Shown here: positions 1-8,390 of the stretch, one piece after another
Position numbering within the stretch: the first letter of the stretch is position 1
Layout: every line of letters begins with the position of its first letter
Assembly (NCBI GenBank): GCA_964593705.1
Contig: CAZQIV010000023.1
Location: forward strand, 1-64,000
DNA: 64,000 bases
Direction: 5' to 3'
Source: SABY01 sp964593705
Lineage (GTDB): Bacteria > Bacteroidota > Bacteroidia > Bacteroidales > 4484-276
Position numbers and translations under genes: made by a program
The notes under the pieces: model-generated
What the model was told of the DNA's origin: nothing
Seen by the model: the letters and a program-made list of their open reading frames with translations, nothing else
Databases searched by the model: none

Positions 1-1
1 T

Positions 2-67
2 ATGCTTCAGATATTTACAGAAGATAAAAATATTGGACTGTCGAAGTCTGAAATTAAGGAAAAATGA
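2..67 (+). CDS. Possible 3' end of an upstream gene (partial)
   Basis: An open frame of 21 codons runs from the window edge to a TGA at 65-67 that overlaps the ATG of the LruC gene in an ATGA arrangement. Such coupling is common inside operons, so this may be the tail of a co-transcribed upstream gene. Another frame stops at 25-27, so the choice is uncertain. The sequence is too short to recognise a family. Confidence 0.2.
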   Translation: MLQIFTEDKNIGLSKSEIKEK

Positions 68-2094
68 ATATTTTAAATATCAAAACCACAGCAAATATTT
101 TATTAATTGCATTGATGTTTTTTGCCATATCATGCAATAAAATTGATGATAATAATCAAAATGGAAATTCAGGTATCGAATCCTTGCAAATTCCTGCTGA
201 CTTTGATTTTAATACTTCAGCTGAGGTTGAAATTAAAATCACTGTAAAAAATAACCAGGATCAGCCCATAAGCAATGTAAGGATTGATATTTATTCTGAC
301 TTTCAGGAAAATGGCGGCATGATACTGGCTTCGGGCAATACCGATGCAAACGGGCTTTTCGATCGGATTCACCCCATCCCCGAATATTACGAAAACATCA
401 TTGTTGCTACCCGCTATCTGGGTTTTCCGAGTGAAGTGGAAGTGCCTGTTGTAAATGGTAATGTTACCTTTACCCTGGGAGGAAAGCAGCAAAATCAATT
501 CAAGAGTTCGCCCATACCCTTCAAAGCCACCAACAGTGTATTTCATCCAATGGGCGATTGGGATGCAAACGGAACACCGCTCTATCTTGAGCCTGAAAAT
601 GATTTTATTGATAACGAATTCCTGACGGATATCAACGCTTCATTTCCTGAGAGCCATCCTGTGCCGGAGTATCATCCCGAATATATTCTTCCCGAAAATG
701 AATACGATTTCAAATTATTGGAGCACAGTGATGTTTGGATAACTTTTGTACATGAGGGAGCCGGATACAAAAATGTACTCGGGTATTACACCTATATCAT
801 TGGTAATGCACCAACTTCACCAAATCAAATTGATACCATAAACATCGTTTTCCCAAATATTTCTTTTGCGGGTAGTGGCGGTAATTTGGTTACAGGCAAC
901 AAGGTTTATCTTGGTGATTTCCCTGCCAATACTGCTATTGGATGGGTTTTAATAGCCAATGGATGGAGGAGCAACGGCACGATTAGCGAGGGCAATGGTG
1001 TGTATTTTTCTAACCCGGCGCTTAATCCCGAAACCGATCCTGATTTCAAACAACATGCTGTTCACCTTTTTGATAATGGCCGTGATAACTTTTTGTTAGG
1101 CTTTGAAGATTTAAATCGGATGGGCAACTCTGATGAAGACTTTAACGATGCCATGTTTTTTATTACCGCCAACCCCATACAGGCCGTTGACCTCACGGGC
1201 TTTCAAACCATTACCTACACTTCCAACGACCGCGACAATGATGGTGTATCTGATAACTTTGATGATTATCCGGATGACCCCGAGAGGGCTTTCAATAATT
1301 ACTATCCAAACCAGGGCACAACCGGAACACTGGCTTTTGAGGATTTATGGCCGGCAAAAGGAGATTATGATTTTAATGATATGGTGATCGATTATGCCAT
1401 CAATCAGGTTACCAATGGCGATAATAAAGTAGTTGAAATTTTTGCTTCATTCACACTGCGTGCCATGGGGGCATCCTTTAAAAATGGTTTTGGGATTGAA
1501 CTCCCCATTTCGCCTGATGATGTTGAAACAGTAACGGGGCAAAATCTTCAGATGGATATTATAAGTTTAAATGCCAATGGTACTGAAGCCGGGCAGACTA
1601 ATGCAGTGATTATTGTTTTTGATAATGGTTACCGTATATTGAGCTATCCGGGCTCAGGAATTGGAATTAACACGGATGAAGAAGCTCCTTCAGTTGACCC
1701 GGTTACTTTAGATTTGGTCATTTCCCTGGTTGAGCCTAAGCCAATAAATATTGTTGGTATTCCATCCTACAACCCATTTATTTTTATAAATCAGAACCGG
1801 GCTGCCGAAGTACATTTGGCCGATAAGCCACCAACCGATATAGCAGATGTATCAAAGTTTGGAACTTTTAATGATGATTCACAGCCTGAAAATGGAAGAT
1901 ATTACAAAACAAGCAATAATCTTCCCTGGGCTATTCATGTGATTGAAGCCTTCGATTATCCTAAGGAAAAAACTAAGGTAACCACCGGATACCTTAATTT
2001 CGGTTCATGGGCCGAAACTGCCGGACAATATCACAGCAGTTGGTTTAAAGATGAACCCGGTAACCGCGCAGAAGAATTTATCTATTCAAAATAA
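64..2094 (+). CDS. LruC domain surface lipoprotein with DUF4114 motif
   Basis: A 676-aa protein with a signal peptide ending in a lipobox (FAISC, Cys about residue 24), so it is probably a lipid-anchored envelope or surface protein. Residues about 337-366 carry a DUF4114-like motif (LLGFEDLNRMGNSDEDFNDA). Residues about 388-412 are Asp-rich and resemble a thrombospondin type 3 calcium-binding repeat (DRDNDGVSDNFDDYPDDP). Residues about 420-445 carry the LruC signature (FEDLWPAKGDYDFNDMVIDY). These domains are known in surface lipoproteins of Bacteroidota and Leptospira; the molecular role is unknown. AAGGA lies just before the ATG, and a strong hairpin terminator follows the stop. Confidence 0.85.
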   Translation: MNILNIKTTANILLIALMFFAISCNKIDDNNQNGNSGIESLQIPADFDFNTSAEVEIKITVKNNQDQPISNVRIDIYSDFQENGGMILASGNTDANGLFDRIHPIPEYYENIIVATRYLGFPSEVEVPVVNGNVTFTLGGKQQNQFKSSPIPFKATNSVFHPMGDWDANGTPLYLEPENDFIDNEFLTDINASFPESHPVPEYHPEYILPENEYDFKLLEHSDVWITFVHEGAGYKNVLGYYTYIIGNAPTSPNQIDTINIVFPNISFAGSGGNLVTGNKVYLGDFPANTAIGWVLIANGWRSNGTISEGNGVYFSNPALNPETDPDFKQHAVHLFDNGRDNFLLGFEDLNRMGNSDEDFNDAMFFITANPIQAVDLTGFQTITYTSNDRDNDGVSDNFDDYPDDPERAFNNYYPNQGTTGTLAFEDLWPAKGDYDFNDMVIDYAINQVTNGDNKVVEIFASFTLRAMGASFKNGFGIELPISPDDVETVTGQNLQMDIISLNANGTEAGQTNAVIIVFDNGYRILSYPGSGIGINTDEEAPSVDPVTLDLVISLVEPKPINIVGIPSYNPFIFINQNRAAEVHLADKPPTDIADVSKFGTFNDDSQPENGRYYKTSNNLPWAIHVIEAFDYPKEKTKVTTGYLNFGSWAETAGQYHSSWFKDEPGNRAEEFIYSK

Positions 2095-2130
2095 GTTTTC
2101 ATAGTCATTTGTTTTTTTGGGTAATAATTG

Positions 2131-2163
2131 AAATAACCCCCGGTTACAGGGGGTTATTTTTTT
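2131..2163 (+). terminator. Rho-independent terminator after the LruC gene
   Basis: An 11-bp perfect stem (arms 2131-2141 and 2149-2159) with a 7-nt loop is followed by a T run to 2163. The convergent pbpC stop codon lies in the right arm, so the hairpin may serve both genes, although the minus side lacks a clear T run. Confidence 0.8.
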
Positions 2164-4520
2164 GATACGGTTTCAAAATTTTGATTAAAGAAATTCCCAT
2201 TTTCATCTACAAGAACCAACTTGTGTTTGCCCTCTTTTGGCTGCATACTTATTTTATGGATAAGTGTGGTTTCTCCCATAAACTCATCATCCACATACCA
2301 AAAGATTTTAGTTGACGGATTTTGGTGAGCAGCTTCAAAAATTGCCATTCCAAGGCTACCGTCAATTTCTCTTGGAAGATAAATTTTTGTTGGTTTATCG
2401 GGCCAAACCAATTGTATTGGGTTTTCATTCCCCGGATTACAGCCAGCTTTCCAGGGGGGTAAATTTTTGTAAAACGGGTCTTTTGATCTGTAAAACCAAG
2501 CCATTGCAGGAGGAAGTACAAACCATGATTTCTGTTGAATCTTATCCAAAGGATAACATCCGGCATGTACCCTAAACCTTCCGGTTTTATCAAGATGAAT
2601 TAGCTGGTGATATTTGCAAGCTTCAGTTTTTAATCCCGACAAAGGAACGAGAATGCTATCTGTTTCTTCGCAAAATTGTCCGGGGCGCATCCCGCTTTTT
2701 TTGCATACAGGTATTTTCACCAATTCATCCCACGGGGGCTCAAACCACCCCGAAGAAGGCAACAAGCCAAAAGCATCGAACATAATTGGAGCTGCTGCCG
2801 TAATTCCGGTCAGGCCCGGCCTGCCTTCACCATCGGCATTGCCAACCCAAACCCCTACAGTAAAATCAGGTGTAACTCCAACAGCCCAGGCATCGCGAAA
2901 ACCGAAACTGGTTCCTGTTTTCCATGCAATGGGGTAGGACGATAGAAAGGATTTCCAGCCACTTTCAGCATCCGGGCGACCAACCTCTTTCATGGCTTCA
3001 AAAGTGGAATAAATTGCGCCGGGGCTGAAAACAAAATCTGCATTTTTATTCGGAGGATTTTGGGATTTTAATAAAGTCGGTTCAGGAAACTTCCCACTAT
3101 CTTTTATTTCTTCAAGGTTTGGATATTCGTTCAGGGTGTTTGCCAGACCACGGTAAACTTTGCACAAATCCCAAAGATTAACCTCAGCGCCCCCAAGAAT
3201 CAGTGATAATCCATAATGATCGGCATCGAAATTTAGGGTTGAAAAACCGGATTGTTTGAGGATTTGGCAAAACCGATCTTGTCCGAACTGCTGCAATAGT
3301 CTTACTGCGGGGATATTCAGCGAGCGGATCAGAGCCTCTCTTGCAGGCACAGCTCCATCGTAAGTTACATTAAAATTTTTAGGCGAATAGTTGCTGATAG
3401 TTGTAGGAATATCGGCCACCAAAGTTCCGGGCAGCAATTCTCCTTCATCGAGCATTGCAGCATACAGCAAAGGTTTTAATATGCTGCCGCTGCTGCGGGA
3501 TGCCATAATTACGTCAACCATATTACCATGATTTCCCTGAGCCGGCATGGCCGAGTTGCCGATATATACCAGAACCTCGCCTGTATGGTTATCTAAAATC
3601 AGCAAGGCTGCATTGTGTATTTCATTGCCGGAAAGCAGGTCAATATGCCGGTTTACGATTTCATTACATCGCTGTTGTAACTGGCTGTTGATAGTGGTTT
3701 TGGATATTTCCCCATGATTTTCCTTGTCGAGCCGGGTCACAAGATGTGTGGCGGTTCCAGGGAGTGGGAGAGGTTTTTCAGGCAATAATTCACTTTTTGA
3801 AAGGGTATTTGTTAAAGCATCAATTTCACCTTCCTGGGTTAAAAAATCCAATAAGCGGTTTCTTTTTGCCAATAATGCATCGCGGTTGCGCCCGGGATGG
3901 ATCAATGCCGGGGCATTGGGCAGTACAGCCAATGTTGCCGATTCGGCCCAGCTCAGGTTGTTCGCACTTCGCCCATAATAGCGCCAGGCTGCAGCATCCA
4001 GTCCAACAACATTTCCACCATAAGGTGCATGAGAAGCATATAATTTTAGAATTCCATCTTTTGAGTATGAACATTCCAGGCGCAAGGCCAACCACACCTC
4101 CACAATTTTCTCCGCGACAGTTCTGGGTTTTCCTTTGCGGGATAAGCGGATGGTTTGCATGGTGATGGTCGATCCGCCACTCACAGTTTTTCCTTCAGAA
4201 ATGTTTTGTTTTAAAGCCCTGAGAATAGAAAATGGATTTACTCCCGGATGTTGGTAAAAATGCCTGTCTTCGAATGCCAGCAAACAAGTAATAAATTTTT
4301 CGGGAACTGAATCCGCTTCCGGGAATCGCCATTGTCCGTCATCGGCAATTCTTGCGCCTAAAAGCTTGCCATCACGATCGAAGACGACTGTGCTTGTTGG
4401 GTCTTGAAATAATTCTTTCGAAAATGAAAAAAAGAAAAAGATTAGCATTACAAAAAGGAAGAGCGATGACCATCTCCAAAATGGTTTAATATTCACCAGA
4501 TATTTTTTTAGTTCGGCCAT
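2154..4520 (-). CDS. pbpC: Penicillin-binding protein 1C, bifunctional peptidoglycan glycosyltransferase/transpeptidase
   Basis: The 788-aa protein matches PBP1C in length and order of domains. One transmembrane anchor lies at about residues 17-34. The GT51 glycosyltransferase domain has E84-D85-R86 in LAFEDRHFYQHPG and GGSTITMQ at 115-122. The transpeptidase has the SxxK motif at S346-K349 (SILK), SLN at 400-402 and KTGT at 534-537. The C-terminal about 90 residues fit the PBP1C C-terminal domain (BiPBP_C). It would polymerise and crosslink peptidoglycan at the outer face of the inner membrane. In many bacteria pbpC lies beside an alpha-2-macroglobulin gene; here its neighbour is the LruC lipoprotein, arranged tail to tail. 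All catalytic motifs look intact. Confidence 0.93.
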   Translation of the reverse strand: MAELKKYLVNIKPFWRWSSLFLFVMLIFFFFSFSKELFQDPTSTVVFDRDGKLLGARIADDGQWRFPEADSVPEKFITCLLAFEDRHFYQHPGVNPFSILRALKQNISEGKTVSGGSTITMQTIRLSRKGKPRTVAEKIVEVWLALRLECSYSKDGILKLYASHAPYGGNVVGLDAAAWRYYGRSANNLSWAESATLAVLPNAPALIHPGRNRDALLAKRNRLLDFLTQEGEIDALTNTLSKSELLPEKPLPLPGTATHLVTRLDKENHGEISKTTINSQLQQRCNEIVNRHIDLLSGNEIHNAALLILDNHTGEVLVYIGNSAMPAQGNHGNMVDVIMASRSSGSILKPLLYAAMLDEGELLPGTLVADIPTTISNYSPKNFNVTYDGAVPAREALIRSLNIPAVRLLQQFGQDRFCQILKQSGFSTLNFDADHYGLSLILGGAEVNLWDLCKVYRGLANTLNEYPNLEEIKDSGKFPEPTLLKSQNPPNKNADFVFSPGAIYSTFEAMKEVGRPDAESGWKSFLSSYPIAWKTGTSFGFRDAWAVGVTPDFTVGVWVGNADGEGRPGLTGITAAAPIMFDAFGLLPSSGWFEPPWDELVKIPVCKKSGMRPGQFCEETDSILVPLSGLKTEACKYHQLIHLDKTGRFRVHAGCYPLDKIQQKSWFVLPPAMAWFYRSKDPFYKNLPPWKAGCNPGNENPIQLVWPDKPTKIYLPREIDGSLGMAIFEAAHQNPSTKIFWYVDDEFMGETTLIHKISMQPKEGKHKLVLVDENGNFFNQNFETVSKK

Positions 4521-4652
4521 TGCTGTTCAAAAAAGTTTTGATTAACAAAGGTCGGAATAAATAAATGAAGGGGCGTGTTTTTTGGGGTTAGAGTCTCTGC
4601 TTACAGCGAGATAAATCCTTCGGACGATTCCAGGTCTCCGCAGAGCTGGTAA

Positions 4653-4685
4653 AGTCAGGGTTTGACTTCAAGTCAAGCCTTGACT
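4653..4685. repeat. 33-nt hairpin element, copy 1
   Basis: Two 15-nt arms (4653-4667 and 4671-4685) around a 3-nt loop form a near-perfect hairpin. Almost the same hairpin, differing only in the loop and one arm base, occurs at 58216-58248. Its inner edge coincides with the point where the PIN-toxin-like reading frame on the minus strand ends. Confidence 0.7.
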
Positions 4686-4719
4686 AAAAACCAATGATTA
4701 TCGATGAAAATAAAATCAT
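4684..4719 (-). pseudogene. Truncated start of a possible PIN-domain toxin gene
   Basis: An ATG at 4719 overlaps the TGA of the preceding small gene (ATGA) and opens an 11-codon frame, MILFSSIIIGF, that stops at 4684. VapC toxins often begin with a similar hydrophobic strand plus a catalytic Asp (LxDTNxLI), but the Asp is absent here. The frame ends where the 4653-4685 hairpin begins. This is inferred from gene order and a few residues only. Confidence 0.25.
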
Positions 4720-4889
4720 ATCAGCCTTGTTTTATTAATTTGATTCCTGGCTTCAAGATAATCACTATACTCCGATTCTGTCCATGTTGGAGAGGATAAA
4801 ATTAAATCAATAAGTTTTTTCTTTGAGTTTTCTTTTTTCAAAGATGACCCGAGCATTAATGTTGATGTCAATTTTTCAATTTCTTTCAT
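4716..4889 (-). CDS. Small antitoxin-like protein (57 aa)
   Basis: This 57-aa frame starts at an ATG at 4889 and is missed by length cut-offs. It has a Lys-rich N-terminal half (residues 18-26) and a C-terminal segment (LSSPTWTESEYSDYLEARNQ, about 31-50) that resembles short antitoxin-like proteins found before PIN-domain toxins in Bacteroidota. No DNA-binding domain can be named with certainty. Its stop overlaps the start of a vestigial downstream frame, the usual antitoxin-toxin coupling. If the reading is right, the antitoxin survived while the toxin was lost. The start is chosen for the ATG; no strong Shine-Dalgarno is visible, which is normal in this phylum. Confidence 0.4.
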   Translation of the reverse strand: MKEIEKLTSTLMLGSSLKKENSKKKLIDLILSSPTWTESEYSDYLEARNQINKTRLI

Positions 4890-4893
4890 TTTT

Positions 4894-5020
4894 CTTAGTG
4901 TCTCTGAGTGGTCTAAGTGTCTACGTGTTGATTTTTAAAAAGTTACCACTAAGGCACTGAGGACACAAAGATACACTAAGATGCATTATTCACGATACTT
5001 GATTAACGTTAAGTAAGGAG
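4894..5020. repeat. Dispersed intergenic repeat, copy 1
   Basis: This stretch shares a long, gapped similarity with 7426-7560, including a near-identical core around the word CACTAAGGCAC and the shared word ATGCATTATTCAC. Within each copy the CTAAGTGTC-type words on the left are partly complementary to the CACTAAGGCAC-type words on the right, so each could fold. No coding frame is visible. The rest of 4890-5084 holds nothing else recognisable. Confidence 0.6.
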
Positions 5021-5084
5021 TTTAGAATTTGGAAATAAAAGTTTCTTTCCACTAAAAAAGTAGTAGAACCACAAAAAAGAAACT

Positions 5085-5211
5085 AAAATGTATATCACAA
5101 AATACAAAATAGATTAAAAAGTGTATTCTGAATTTTACAAAATTAGGATGAAAATGTATTCATCAAAATACAAAATGGATTAAAAAGTGTATTTTTGCAT
5201 TTACAAAATTT
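5085..5211. promoter_or_regulatory. Two tandem 61-nt repeats upstream of the ATPase gene
   Basis: Copies at 5085-5145 and 5151-5211 are repeated with a 66-bp period and differ at only a few positions. Each contains CAAAATACAAAAT and GATTAAAAAGTGTATT and ends in TTTACAAAAT, which has partial dyad symmetry with the start of the unit. They end 8 bp before the ATPase ATG. The position suggests a duplicated promoter or operator, possibly for autoregulation; this is inference. Confidence 0.5.
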
Positions 5212-5218
5212 ACAATCT

Positions 5219-6412
5219 ATGGAAAAGCTTTTGATTGAATCACAGGAAAAGGTCAGAAAAGTTAATCTAACTTTTAAAAGGTATTTGCACAATAAGATTA
5301 ATTGGAACAACCGCTTGATTGCAATTAAAGGGGCGCGTGGTTCGGGGAAAACTACAATCATTTTGCAATACATCCGGGAGAATTTACCTGTTGACCAGTC
5401 GGTTTTGTATATTCCTCTCGATCATATTTATTTTTATACCAATAGTTTGATGGGACTGGTTGAGCGCTTTGTACTGAACGGTGGCAGGTATTTATTTTTA
5501 GATGAAATACATAAATACCCAAATTGGTCGCGGGAATTAAAACTCATTTACGACAGGTACGATGAGATTAGCGTAGTTTTTACTTCTTCATCAATTCTGG
5601 AGATTTTCAAGGGTGAGTCCGACCTTAGCAGAAGGGTGATATCCTATAATTTGCATGAGCTATCACTTCGTGAATTCATTGAACTCGAATCTGGAATAAA
5701 ACTACCCATTGTGTTATTGGATGAAATAATCGGTAATCAGGCAGCAGTAATTGCTGAGATTATTTCAAAAGTAAAACCCATATTTGAGCTTGGGAAGTTT
5801 ATGAAATATGGCGCTTATCCGTTTTTCAAAGAGGGCATTGATGAATATGACGGGAGGCTAAAAAATGTGGTAAATATGATTATCGAAAATGACTTGCCCG
5901 CTGCTTACACCATTGATTTTAAACAAATAACCAAGCTCAAAAAATTGTTGTACGCTGTGAGTACCTCTGTTCCTTTCAAGCCCAATATTTCAAAACTTAG
6001 CGAGAAAATTGAGGTAACCCGTCCAACGCTCCTTCAATTCCTGGATTATTTGGATAAGGCGCGGTTGATTATGCAACTTCACAGTCAGGCAAAGGGAATG
6101 AGCGCTATGAATAAGCCTGAAAAAATTTACCTTCAAAACACGAATTTGATACATCACATTTCACAGAATAATTCAAATATCGGGAACATTCGGGAAACAT
6201 TTTTCCTAAACCAGATTATTGAAAAACACAATGTGGGTTATAGTGGGCAGGGAGATTTTTTTGTTGATGACAAATACACCTTTGAGATTGGAGGCAAAGG
6301 AAAATCACAAAAACAAATTGGTGGATTGGAAAATGCATTCATCGTGAAAGACGACATCGAAACCGGCATCATGAATATTATTCCGTTGTGGTTGTTTGGA
6401 TTTTTGTTTTAA
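5219..6412 (+). CDS. AAA-type ATP-binding protein with DUF4143 C-terminus
   Basis: A 397-aa protein starting at the ATG at 5219; an in-frame TTG at 5195 lies inside the upstream repeat and is less likely. The Walker A motif GARGSGKT is near residue 40, followed by Walker B YLFLDEIHKYPNW near residues 92-104, the AAA_14 pattern. The C-terminal half (SKLSEKIEVTRPTLLQFLDY, then a nuclease-like ending VDDKYTFEIGGKGKS) matches the DUF4143 arrangement. Proteins of this class are abundant and often mobile in Bacteroidota; no substrate is established. It stands alone between two copies of a dispersed repeat (4894-5020 and 7426-7560), suggesting an acquired locus. Confidence 0.85.
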   Translation: MEKLLIESQEKVRKVNLTFKRYLHNKINWNNRLIAIKGARGSGKTTIILQYIRENLPVDQSVLYIPLDHIYFYTNSLMGLVERFVLNGGRYLFLDEIHKYPNWSRELKLIYDRYDEISVVFTSSSILEIFKGESDLSRRVISYNLHELSLREFIELESGIKLPIVLLDEIIGNQAAVIAEIISKVKPIFELGKFMKYGAYPFFKEGIDEYDGRLKNVVNMIIENDLPAAYTIDFKQITKLKKLLYAVSTSVPFKPNISKLSEKIEVTRPTLLQFLDYLDKARLIMQLHSQAKGMSAMNKPEKIYLQNTNLIHHISQNNSNIGNIRETFFLNQIIEKHNVGYSGQGDFFVDDKYTFEIGGKGKSQKQIGGLENAFIVKDDIETGIMNIIPLWLFGFLF

Positions 6413-6418
6413 GGAATC

Positions 6419-7246
6419 TTAGTCGTTTTTCTTTATCACAAATCCTTCCTGGCTGGTAACGCGCTCATCGGGTGGGATGGCGTAAATCCATTTCATCACA
6501 TTGTTAAAAGTTGGTTTCTCGATAAATGGAATGTTTTGTTTGGTGAAAACAAACATCAAAATATTGAACTCCTCGGTTTTGCCCGGTGTTTCAACTTCCA
6601 GAAAATAGCCCTCGCTATATGCCGGATGTAGCGGCAATTGAGCAGTTATGCCTTCTTTGAAAAGATGGTCGCTTTTATCGTTGTATTGTGGGTTTTCAGT
6701 ATCGCGTTAGGGATATAAAACGGAGGTTTCATCTTCGGTGATATTGAATATCTTCAGGTAAGCATCCTGCGTGGGGGTTACGGTAAATCGCAGAAAGTCA
6801 CCTGCTTCGTAAACCTCATCGATCCCATCAACCCTGCACAGGAAAGTTGGATCTGCTTTTTGTTTGTGTTGGTAAATGGTGGCTTCAATTTCCACTTCCA
6901 CCACCATATTTCCAAATTCATTAAATGATTTTGATTCGTTTAAAATTTTGTCCACAATAATTTCGCCGCCAGTTTGGATGGATGAGATGGCCTGGAAGAT
7001 TTCGTTGAATCGCTCGTTGTCTTCGAATTTGTACGAAAAATCGGTGAAGGTTACGGTTTCTGAAACCCCTGCTTTTACCAGGGCATTTCGTTTGGCATCC
7101 TCAATGGCTTTGGCTTTTGTTTGTTCAGGTGTGAGGTCTGATGAAATAAATGAGCCTTTGGCAACAACAGTTTTTTTCTTTTGGGCAAAGGCCGAAAGGC
7201 TGAGGAGTATAATCAGTATCGAGAATAAAAGTCCTATTTTCTTCAT
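6419..7246 (-). pseudogene. DUF4384-type exported protein interrupted by an in-frame TAA
   Basis: The frame from the ATG at 7246 encodes a signal peptide (cleavage near SAFAQ) and an LPP20-like N-terminal region (about 25-130). A DUF4384-like segment follows (FLRFTVTPTQDAYLKIFNIT, then ETSVLYP). A TAA at 6707-6709 stops it at residue 179. The same frame continues without shift (RDTENPQYNDKSDHLF, then LPLHPAYSEGYFLEV) for about 95 residues to a natural stop at 6419. Both sides together match one DUF4384 domain of about 275 aa, so a single C-to-T change in a Gln codon would explain the lesion. DUF4384 proteins often accompany caspase-like and LPP20 lipoproteins, both found nearby. Readthrough or a consensus error cannot be excluded. 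Confidence 0.8.
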
Positions 7247-7653
7247 ATCATTACTATTATTAAAATTGAAAAAATATTATGTGAGTTAAAATTTTGATGT
7301 GGATGTTTTGTGGGAAAAACTATAATCGTAATCTTCAATCTAAGAACTTCTGAACTAAAAATTACAAATCAATCAGATACAACTTTATTGTCCTAATAAA
7401 ATGTATCGTCAATTTGTTTTTTTTACTTAGTGGTTCTGAGTGTCCTAAGTGTCTCAGTGGTTCTATTTTCTTAAATCAAACACTAAGGCACCGAGGGCAC
7501 AAAGATTCACTTAGATGCATTATTCACAACAAATGATTTACATTAAGCAAAAAGTTCTGAATCTTCAATCGATAATCTCAAAACTGATATTTTCAAAATA
7601 GGATAAAAGTGGTTTTTGTGAAAAAGCATGGCTATCTGTTGGTGTTTCGCAAA
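7247..7653. repeat. Intergenic region with dispersed repeat, copy 2 (7426-7560)
   Basis: This 407-base gap contains the second copy of the repeat described at 4894-5020, at about 7426-7560. The outer parts are AT-rich, with no frame, RNA or promoter that can be supported. Confidence 0.5.
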
Positions 7654-8007
7654 TTAGTTTTTTGGCCTTTTCTTTTGTTCAACGTAGATACTATCATCCA
7701 ACTTTTTTAGCGTTTTCATAAAATCTTTCCCTTTCAATACTGACAATTGATAATTTGCAATTGAGTTTGTCGCCGTTATCCATCTTTTTGGGGTTAGTGC
7801 AAAACTATTTGAGCCGGATTCATTTCTAAAGGCATCGAATTCGATGCCTTTAAAATTCGGATTCTTTAATTGCTCCCAAAGTCCCAGAAATTCAATTGTA
7901 CTTCTTGTTCTCATCCAGTTCTGGATTATGTAATCACTTCTTTCAGAATCGCGGAATTTTGCCATGTCTGTTAATGAGATATATTCTTCTTCATTTTGTT
8001 TGTACAT
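7654..8007 (-). CDS. KilA-N domain protein, probably internally shortened
   Basis: A 117-aa protein whose first about 80 residues match the KilA-N DNA-binding domain of bacterial and phage proteins (SLTDMAKFRDSERSDYIIQN, then TIEFLGLWEQLKNPNFKGIE and SFALTPKRWITATNSI). In full-length relatives the domain continues with a glycine-rich, HKDIAFEFASW-like section of about 100 residues. Here it jumps directly to ANYQLSVLKGKDFMKTLKKL, which resembles the usual C-terminus. An internal in-frame deletion is therefore likely. It lies between a caspase remnant and repeats in an accessory region. Whether the short form is expressed cannot be judged. Confidence 0.7.
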   Translation of the reverse strand: MYKQNEEEYISLTDMAKFRDSERSDYIIQNWMRTRSTIEFLGLWEQLKNPNFKGIEFDAFRNESGSNSFALTPKRWITATNSIANYQLSVLKGKDFMKTLKKLDDSIYVEQKKRPKN

Positions 8008-8138
8008 AGTGTCATAAACATCTTAAATCAAAAATCTATAATCTGAAATCGTAAATTTTTCTAAATACTATTCTCTGAACAGAACCTAATTAGTGCCTGT
8101 CCATAAAGTCAACCTTTCCTATCCGATGCCAAAGAATC

Positions 8139-8203
8139 TCCCGCTGATTTCGCTGATTTACGCTGATTTTTTTCTGCGAAAATCTGCGTTATCTGCGGGA
8201 AAC
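8139..8203. repeat. Intergenic CGCTGATTT/ATCTGCG hairpin repeat
   Basis: Three CGCTGATT words in a row are followed by complementary CTGCG-type words, giving an imperfect stem. This kind of repeat is common between genes in Bacteroidota. A shorter relative (CCCGCAGATTTCGCTGATTA) is at about 37076-37095. Confidence 0.5.
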
Positions 8204-8222
8204 ATTACTGAAAAGACGAACA

Positions 8223-8390
8223 CTAATTCAGCCCCCAGCTTTCCCAAACCTCATTTACACTTATGCTCACCTGCACGGTTGGGTCTTGCTCTTTGCTGTT
8301 GATGCGTAGCGATTCGAGTGATACCTGGTTTTTGACGTAATCGGCCAAAGCGCCATAAGTGATGTTTCCTTTTGTTTCCTGGAGCTTTTT
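8223..8390 (-). pseudogene. 3' remnant of a caspase-like (peptidase C14) gene
   Basis: A start-less frame on the minus strand reads KKLQETKGNITYGALADYVK, then VSLESLRINSKEQDPTVQVS, and ends WESWGLN with a TAG at 8223-8225. This matches the C-terminal end of caspase-family (C14) proteins of Bacteroidota, where a KLQETKGN-YG-L-DY pattern closes the domain. The catalytic His/Cys region is missing. The frame differs from that of the upstream DUF5683-like gene, which stops right at the junction (8390). A deletion seems to have removed the front of the gene. The identification rests on recall of family C-termini. Confidence 0.55.
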
